A stretch of DNA of 64,000 nucleotides, from positions 434,789 to 498,788 of the forward strand of contig VXBP01004153.1 of the NCBI GenBank assembly GCA_013400115.1. Direction: 5' to 3'. Each line of letters begins with the position of its first letter. Position 1 is the first letter of the stretch. Shown here in pieces: positions 56,656-64,000 of this stretch. Below the pieces are notes generated by a model. The model searched no databases. It was given only the letters and a program-made list of their open reading frames with translations, and was not told the DNA's origin. A program made the position numbers and the translations under genes. The stretch comes from Rhinopomastus cyanomelas. Taxonomy: Eukaryota; Chordata; Aves; Bucerotiformes; Rhinopomastidae.

Positions 56656-59172
56656 TTTTGAGGAAAAAAAGACAGAATAAAGGAAATTATTCTGAGCCAG
56701 CCAGAAACAAACTTGCACTTCTGCATCAACTCTTTCTTCTTTTGAAAGTGATAAAAAACTGGGACAGAGAAGACACAGCCCATCAGCCATTGCCAGATTC
56801 CGTTCAGGGCTGATGTCTAACACAGTTTTCACCAGAAATATCCAACTTCTTGTCTTAGACATCCAGGGGTAGTAGTTGGTGATTGACAGGGTAGGGACTA
56901 CAGATGGTTTTATTCTGATGTGGTGACTGATGCACAGCAAAGTGCCCTGCACATAGGAACTGGCAGTTTCTGAGATATACAGACAGGGACAGGAAAGGTA
57001 TCTTCCATGGCAGCTGTTGCATCAGGATAAAAAATGTGGCATCTGGGTAGTCTCATTCCCAATAGATCTACTTACTTCTTCTGCACAGAATTCAGAAGCT
57101 GTTCCTGTTTTGGGGCAGAAAATATGATCTACTGGTCAGAACACTTCAGGTATGGTCTATCAAAAACACTCTTCTGTCCCACATTTCTACTGCAGTGTGA
57201 GACAGCAGTGGGATATAACAGGCCCTACAGAGAACTAGATTTGAAGGGATTCTCTAGCAGAAGGCTTTGCTGCATGCAGAAAGTGATGGGAAGCCCTGAA
57301 ACCCATCAAGGATACCCCTGCTGCTTTTTCTAGTACAGACAAAGTTTATGCTTCATTACTTTCTATCAAAGACACCCCATAAAAATGGAGTAAGGGAATT
57401 CAGGAACAAAGGTGGATTCCATTGAAACAGAAACTGGAAAAGGGACCCAGAAATTTTAAAGCTAGGACAAAATAAGGCAGAGTAAGAGAAAAAATGAGTC
57501 TGTAAATAGATTTGTCTACTGGCACTGCAAGCCTGAAGCTCTTTCATGCTTGCATCCAGCACCTTTCTCCGGATGTCCATACCATCTCCACGGAGGTTAG
57601 TAGGACCCTAGAACAAGTTGCTGCTTCTGCCACCTTGGAGTAGGGATGCTGACTGTGCAGCTCTCTCCCTTGCCCCTAGATCCCCTGGGGAAGGAAGATC
57701 AGAGTCTCTCTGCATCCCCGTGTCCCATGGTGCCTTCCGCAGGTCTGGTAGTTGCCAGTGTAAAAGCGGAATCGCTTCCTCCCCAGCTCCTGTTTAATCC
57801 TCAAAACAGCACATCCTAGAAGGAAAAGGTGTTTGGAACTTGTGTGAAAGCAAGAACCTGTTTATCATCCTGTCATCTGCCTTTGCTCCCCTCCATGAAG
57901 TTTCCCCACCACCTGTAGCTCTAGGCCATAACCACCTCAACTTTCTACACTCAGAACCTGGGTGTCAGACTGTTTTATTACCTACAGCTAGGTCTTCACG
58001 CTGCAGGTCCCTAAATAGTGCTTCCAATCCTTGTTTGTTCCAGCTGAGCTGAAAAGAGGAAAAGCAAAAAGCATGAAAGATAACTATGAAAGCTGCTCCA
58101 TTTGCTCAGTTTGGGTGAACTGGTGTAATGACCTGTCAGTTTTCATCAGGAGAGGATTTTCTGTACGTGTTATTTAAAATGTTGGTTTTGCTGCTTGAAA
58201 ACTGAGGGATTTTTATCCTGTGCCCCTCCTCACCACCCCCAGAAAAGAAACTCATAAAGGGAGAAGAGAGGAGAACCAAATCAAAGAAAACGAAACATGG
58301 TTCTGGTTTTGCTACTGGTTGCAGAGCCATTTCCTACTGGAAAATTGTGCAGAAATAAGAACTGTGTCTCTACAAGAATGACAGCACAATAAGTTATTTT
58401 CCAATGGGATTCTCGAGATAGCCATGAGTGTTTTACATTTCTTGCAACTTGCCTGTTTTCTGTTACAGGAAAACACTGCTAATCCTCTTCTCGGGCTGAT
58501 TACTTTGTTTTCCTATGGCTAAAAGAATAAAAACTGCAGCTTTCTTTCAAGCACCTCTGTGACGCTTCTGATTCTCAGCCAAACCCCGTCATTTACAGAG
58601 GCGTTATTCTGGTATCTAACAGACATCCTGCAGAATCCGTGGACAAGTGCACTTCAGCTTTGGTCAAGTTAAAGCCTGTTGATAGGAATAAAGCTCTTTA
58701 GAAATTGAAAAAAGTAAGCAGGAAATATTTCATGAGAAATTCTCTGCTGGGGAAACCTTTCAACTCAGTGTAGCTAAAGCAGAGTGGTGGCAAATAAACT
58801 GTGGCTATTTGCCACGGTGATCAGGGTTTTGTTACTTGCGTACTTTGACAATAAAACCTTGGAATGTTTTAACTTTTAGGGCTGGATGTGACCCAACTCT
58901 ACACTGAGGACAGTTTGCTGAAGTACATCTGGTGTTGCCTACCCTGCCCACCACAGATTCTGCTGAAGTAGAGAGTTTAAAGTTTTGAATGTGGCAGTGA
59001 TGCCAGGGCACATTAATTCATGATGGACTGCAGGAATATGGTACTCCAGAAGTACTGCATGATTTATGGCTGTGTAGAGCTCAGAGTAAATATAGGAGTC
59101 AAAATGTGCTGGGCTGTGAAGAGACAACTAAGGTCTTTGGCATCTCCTCCACAAAGATAACTTCAGTATCTT
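56656..59172. other. Single-copy DNA, no gene recognised
   Basis: About 2.5 kb with no CR1. Frames are short and anonymous (largest 132 codons, 56952-56554, which overlaps the CR1 tail). Confidence 0.55.
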
Positions 59173-59284
59173 CACAGAATCATAGCATCACAGAACATTA
59201 GGGATTGGAAGGGACCTCAAAAGATCATCTAGTCCAATCCCCCTGCAGAGCAGGATCACCTAGACCAAGATGCACAGGAACATC
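59173..59284 (-). mobile_element. CR1 3'-terminal fragment
   Basis: Minus-strand tail with octamer-like units (CACAGAATCATAGCATCACA), then GGGATTGGAAGGGACCTCAA (59200-59219) and AGTCCAATCCCCCTG. Same family as the long copies. Only about 110 bases long, so very strongly 5'-truncated, but well preserved. Confidence 0.93.
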
Positions 59285-60253
59285 TTGTCTAAGTTTCATT
59301 CTGCCAGGCCAAGGCAGCAATGAGCATGGAAGCAGGGTTCCATCAGTGATCCATTTGCCATCTGATAAGTTTCATTTCCACCATCCTGGAAATGCAGAAG
59401 GTTCTGTCACCTGGTTATTTTATACGTTAAGCAACCACTCGCAGACCATGCTGCACTTTCCCTATTAGCATTTGGTAACAGCCAGCTTTGAAACGGGCTT
59501 ATCAATATGGATTACAGTGAAAAGAAATAAAGGAGGTAAAGTAATCAATAGCAACACTTTCAGAAGAGGACAGTTTGGACAAGAACATACATGTTTTTCA
59601 GTGCTTTTTTATGTCTGTGTCACCAGCAACGCAAAAGGTCCAGTCTGCACAGCACCCATGCTAAGTGTGAATGGAAAACCAGCCATAGCAGGGTGTAATT
59701 CTTTCAAAGCTTGTGGAGCAATAGATGGATGTTTAGTGCAGGCAGAAGCTTCACTTGCTCATGTGTGTTCCTAGGCAGCACAAACCTTCACGGCTTCATG
59801 ACTGGAACAGAAATGACATACAGGATGGCTCAGTTTTACTCGTCAGGACACGGGAATGATGAAGTCACAGTGGTGCACTTGCCCTGCTCCTGATTTTGTA
59901 TTTCCAATCAAAACCAGTGATCCTAGAAGATCAAAGCTGGTCTTTCATTAATTGGCCTTTAAATTTGCTTGGGGATTGTTGTAATTGATTTAGAGGACTC
60001 TACTTCTCCAGGAATGAAAAATGAAATAAATTTACCAAGTTCAACTCTAGCATGTCAATACAATTGTCTGTTGTGTTTATGATTTTATTTCCTTGGGCAA
60101 CTGTCAGACTCTCTCATCTTGGTAGCGCAGGAGCGTATTGCTGTGACAGCACTCCAGCGGGGTGCAGAAATGATGCAGGTCTGTGTTTTCCCCACCTCAC
60201 TCCAGTGTAAGCATTTGCAAGAGTAAGGCTTTCTGTAAGTTACGCCTTCTTAA
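59285..60253. other. Single-copy spacer
   Basis: No repeat or gene seen. Plus frame 59472-59774 (100 codons) has no motif. Confidence 0.5.
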
Positions 60254-60692
60254 TCACAGACTGGTTTAGGTTGGAAGGGAGCTCAGAACTCAGCTAATCC
60301 CAACACCCTGTCATGGGCAGAGACACCTCTCACCAGATCAGGTTGCCCACAGTCCCATCCAACTTGGCCTCGGACACTTCCAGGGATGGAGGAGCTACAG
60401 CCTCCCTGGGCAACCTGTTCCAGGGCCTCAGCCCCCTCACAGGGAGGAGCTTCTTCCTAAGGTCTCCTATCAATCTGCCCTCTTTTAGCTTGAACTCATT
60501 CCCCTTGTCCTGTCACCAGAGTTCCTGGTCAAAAGTCCCTTTCCAGATTTTCTGGAGCCCCTTCAGGTACTGGAGGTTTACAATAAGATCTCCATGGAGC
60601 CTTCGCTTTTCCAGGCTGTACAGCCTCAGCTGCCTCAGCCTGGCCCCTTAGCAGAGGTGCTCCAGCCCTCTCTTCATCTTGTGGCCCTCCTC
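60254..60692 (-). mobile_element. CR1 3' end and ORF2 C-terminus
   Basis: Minus-strand CR1 starting with AATCACAGACTGGTTTAGGT and AAGGGAGCTCAGAACTCAGC. It passes CAGATCAGGTTGCCCACAGT (60334-60353) and the C-terminal block CAGAGGTGCTCCAGCCCTCT (60651-60670). Related to the 54862 and 52446 copies. Confidence 0.92.
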
Positions 60693-63600
60693 ATCTGTTT
60701 CCTGGATCAGACCCTTCTTAGCTCACTGCAGTCCTTTCTCAAAGATCTCAGCGTATCACTTCTGGACTGTAATTCACTTAGGGGTACTGCAAATTAATTT
60801 GTCATCCATTTTTTGTGGGCTATGAAACCTCTTGTAGGTCATCTGCGTTCACCAAAGGGCAGGGCAGAGGAGAAATTTGCTCACTCACCTCTTTGCTCCT
60901 TCCCCACTGGCTCGGCATTTACGAGACAACATCCCCAAGATTTCAGACTCAGTCCAACTGGTGCTTGTTCTCACCTGCTCTTCTCTCTTCTGCTGAAATC
61001 CCCACAGGTTTTGCTCCTCATACTGCCCACTGCCCCTCGGGTGCTGCTGCAAGACAGCCTGGGGCACTGGAACTGGCTGAGTAGGAGGTCATGGGGACCA
61101 GTTAACTGTTGAAGTAGGTGCAGTGAAAGTGAAGCATGAATGGCAAACCCTCCTCTTGCATAGTTCATCAGCAGCATTTGCACAAGTTATCCAGGCCCTG
61201 GGAGGTAGAAAGAAGTTACACAAATGTTATTAAATAGGTTATGATTTAAGAGCAGCAGTAGTTCATAGTTAAAGTGCATATTCAGGGTCAGAGCTTTGAA
61301 ACATCCATTCAGCTCTTCTGAAATGAAACTTTTGATAATGTGACCCATAAAGCTTTCCTTAAAGTTCACATCTTTCCTCTTCTTTCCTTTTTTTTTTATA
61401 TGCCACAGCCTCTGAGCATAAAATTCAATCCTTAGCTCCTCTGGTGTGCCAGATTCTTTGTAATAAATGTCATCCCGTTCACACAAGAAGCAGAAATTCT
61501 GACTGTCCCTGATTCTGCACAGGAGCAGCAATTCTCACACTCAATAATGACATACAGCCATTTACAATGAGACATTCCTGGACTTGTCTCCTGTACCTCA
61601 TAGATTGAAAGTGTCGAGTAAGAATGAAGGGTTATCAATTGATGACTAAAACCATCTCTAATCCCTCTAATCCAAATTGGATTAATTATTTGCATAAAGC
61701 GCTAAATGTGCTTGTGTTAGATCAATGGCTAAACAGGCTGAAGTGGGTCGTACAATTTCATGGAGGAGTGTGTTAAGCAAAAAGGGGATTTATCAATGAG
61801 AAAAACTTTATTAAGCTGCTGCTAATTGAAAGCAAACTTGCACAGGATCCGTCTGCCCTCTGAAGGGATCATTCTGCGCTTTGATGTGAATCACCATAGA
61901 ACTGAATCCCCTGGAACTCCTGGCTGGCAGCACATAAGAAGCAACACCATATGCACTCTGTTTTCCTGAAGTATGGGTGAACAAGGAAGGATCTGACAGT
62001 CTGAAAGGGCACAAGTGATTCTGTGCCACTTCGATTAGTGAGAAGGACATAAATATTGAGGTCCTGGCATTAGTTGTACTAGGTTGGAGAAGTCCATCTA
62101 GGAAGAAGCACACAGATGGACAGTTGTATTCACAGAAAGACTTTTTGCAAGATAAACCTTATGAAAGTTATGAAGGAGCCATGTGAGCAGCTTGGGGCAT
62201 TCATATGACACACAGTAATCTAGCTCAGTCTAGCTCTGAGTTTGTCCCATAGTAGGGGAAAATCTACTGTTGCAGGAGTTAGCCTTCTGCTGCGACTTTA
62301 GACGGAGGTGTTACTGGAGGCGATAGGCTGCTGTCATTCAATCTACATAGAATTTGTTCAGAGTGCTGGCAGGAGCATCATAGTTAGGAAGATGGTCTAT
62401 ACAACTTTATGAGAAGATTTGTCCCACAGCTGCTGCGCATTTCTTCCTGTCCTCCCTCAAATCCCAAATCCTCTGCCACTGCTCTTCACTTGTCCAACCC
62501 ACAAATGGCTACTTTTTCATCCTGGTACACTTCCAGTAGAGTTCACTCCTGTCCTTCCAGTTTCCTGATGCTTTCTACTGAAGTGGTGAAGGTTGCCAAG
62601 CCTTCCTGGGGTAACTTCTCTTCACCCCATTTTCCTTTCCTCAGCTTTAGTGGTTTCCATGACATCTGTATTTTTTTTTCATTCCAGTGCCTTCCTGTAA
62701 GTGCTGTTATCGACTCCATCTAATTTAATTTAAGTTTCTGCAGCTGTAACCTAATCTGTGCTGCAGTTTTCCTCCCTCCCAGTGAGGCATATCTTCTTCT
62801 AAGTCTTCCAGGAGCTGAGCAGCTGCAGTTTTCCCAAAGCACACACCAGATCTCCTGCCACGATCCATTTCCATCTCCCTAGTCCTGCAGGGACATTATA
62901 TTCCTTTCCCAACTGGCTGACCAATGCCATCGTCTTCTACCTTCCTCACCACCAGCCACTGGTGAAAATATCAATAATGATGAATTATGGATTGGCTTAG
63001 TGCTATTTAATAATTTACTCATTACTTTAAGTTCTTCCAAAAGTTTTTTAGAAATCAGTGTTTAGCTAAAGAATTTAGCTTCAGATTTCTTGAAAGTTCT
63101 GTACTGTCTTAATTAAAATATAAAAATAAGTAAGAATGAAAAAGTTTGAAAGTTAACACAAAATTGTTCTGTGGAAGGAAAAACTACCAAATGCACTTCA
63201 GAAAGGTGATTTAAAACTTTATCTGGGAGAAATAATAGAATGGAATAGATTCCACGGACAATAATCACAGCTTTATCTCCAAGTGCCAATCTTACCTCAT
63301 TTGCTATTCTGGGGAAGATGACTTTGTTATCAATAATGAAATGAATTGGCTCCTTCATTTAGAATCTTGCTAATGCCATGCCAGGTCTTCTGTGTCCATT
63401 TATTCAGCAGTCTTAACAAAAAATTAATTCCATGGCTAAAATGGAAATAATTCCTTAAACATCAATTAGCTCAAACTTTGGGGGTAACAAGAATCAGTCC
63501 ATTGTCTTTGGGGGCAACAAGGACCAGCCCGTTCTTTCCTTGCTAACACACTCTTCAGAGCACCTCAAAAGCCAGAAAGTATAGACTGAGTCCATTGGAT

Positions 63601-64000
63601 CCAAGGTAAAAAGCAGGACTCAGTGATGTCCTGTCTACTGTTTCTTTTCCTTTATTCCCTTGGGCCCACTGGTAGCCACAAGGTAGGTGACTATGACAAC
63701 TATGTTAGGCCTGTGTTCCTGACTGAGAAGAACCATCAAATGACTTTTTGATTGATCCTTCCAAATATATGCACACAATATTAATTTATCCATTGATCTT
63801 TCTCTTTTGCTTTAACTATTCAAGTGTCAGATCCTCAGCAGCTGCCCAGAAAGGCCAGGGAAAGTTTTACCACTCATCATAGTCAAACAGAGCTAAAAAT
63901 CAGCACTAAAAGTGACTCTGCCGTGTAGGGACAGACACTCATATGCGTAAGGCAGTGGGGATAAATAAGAAATTTATTTCAAAGTGCCAGCTTACTCCAT
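60693..64000. other. AT-rich single-copy DNA, no gene recognised
   Basis: No CR1 seen. A T-run lies at 61389-61398. Blocks near 61660-61850 and 62960-63360 are AT-rich, non-repetitive and dense in TAATTA, ATTTGCAT and TATCAAT words, which may indicate conserved regulatory DNA. No coding frame with a known domain. Confidence 0.45.

Noticed and set aside
63113..63358. Minus-strand frame ending in a GAG/GTAAGA donor-like site
   Set aside because: No acceptor with a pyrimidine tract upstream and no recognisable peptide.
1..64000. CRISPR arrays, tRNA or rRNA genes, bacterial operons, phage modules
   Set aside because: No regularly spaced direct repeats, cloverleaf-like sequences or prokaryotic gene organisation were seen. 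The window is vertebrate in character.

Overview
This 64 kb window looks like non-coding (intergenic or intronic) chromosomal DNA of a bird. No complete host gene, rRNA, tRNA, CRISPR array or bacterial-style operon is visible. The main evidence for the host is about 30 copies of CR1 (chicken repeat 1) non-LTR retrotransposons whose 3' ends carry the typical octamer tail (ATTCTATG and variants), plus an LTR whose ends resemble avian endogenous retrovirus LTRs. By my boundaries CR1 covers about 18 kb, close to 29% of the window, which is dense for a bird. That would suit a CR1-rich clade such as Piciformes, but the clade is a guess.

Layout. 1-3958 is repeat-poor single-copy sequence. 3959-7677 holds a CR1 3' fragment followed by a 3.1 kb CR1 copy with a remnant of ORF1 (esterase-like) and a broken but nearly full-span ORF2 (APE endonuclease plus reverse transcriptase). 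7678-13430 is mostly unique. 13431-14778 is a CR1 cluster with opposed strands and a 59-N assembly gap. 14779-22918 is mostly unique with one CR1. 22919-29474 contains several CR1 fragments, ending in a 1.7 kb minus-strand copy that has lost its RT catalytic box. 29475-33020 is unique. 33021-42262 has many CR1 3' ends, including one CR1 inserted inside another (35022-36012). 42263-46084 includes a 200 bp near-identical duplication next to a lone N. 46085-48735 is a second long CR1 whose RT core is still an open frame. 49915-52193 is a plus CR1 abutting a minus CR1 that is split by a probable solo LTR of about 1 kb. 52446-60692 holds scattered CR1 pieces. 60693-64000 is AT-rich unique sequence.

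No coding system works here as a unit. The genes present are dead retrotransposon ORFs: ORF1 remnants, and ORF2 proteins that would have nicked the target and reverse-transcribed the element RNA. Their breaks record how the copies decayed: a 97 bp deletion between 5 bp direct repeats, a deletion of about 230 bp with microhomology, a frameshift shared by two copies, and a 28 bp piece of CR1 3' tail inside another CR1. I did not find an undescribed functional system. The most useful observations are these rearrangement footprints, the duplication and gap problems in the assembly, one candidate spliced exon (38038-38093), and a few AT-rich blocks that could be conserved regulatory DNA.
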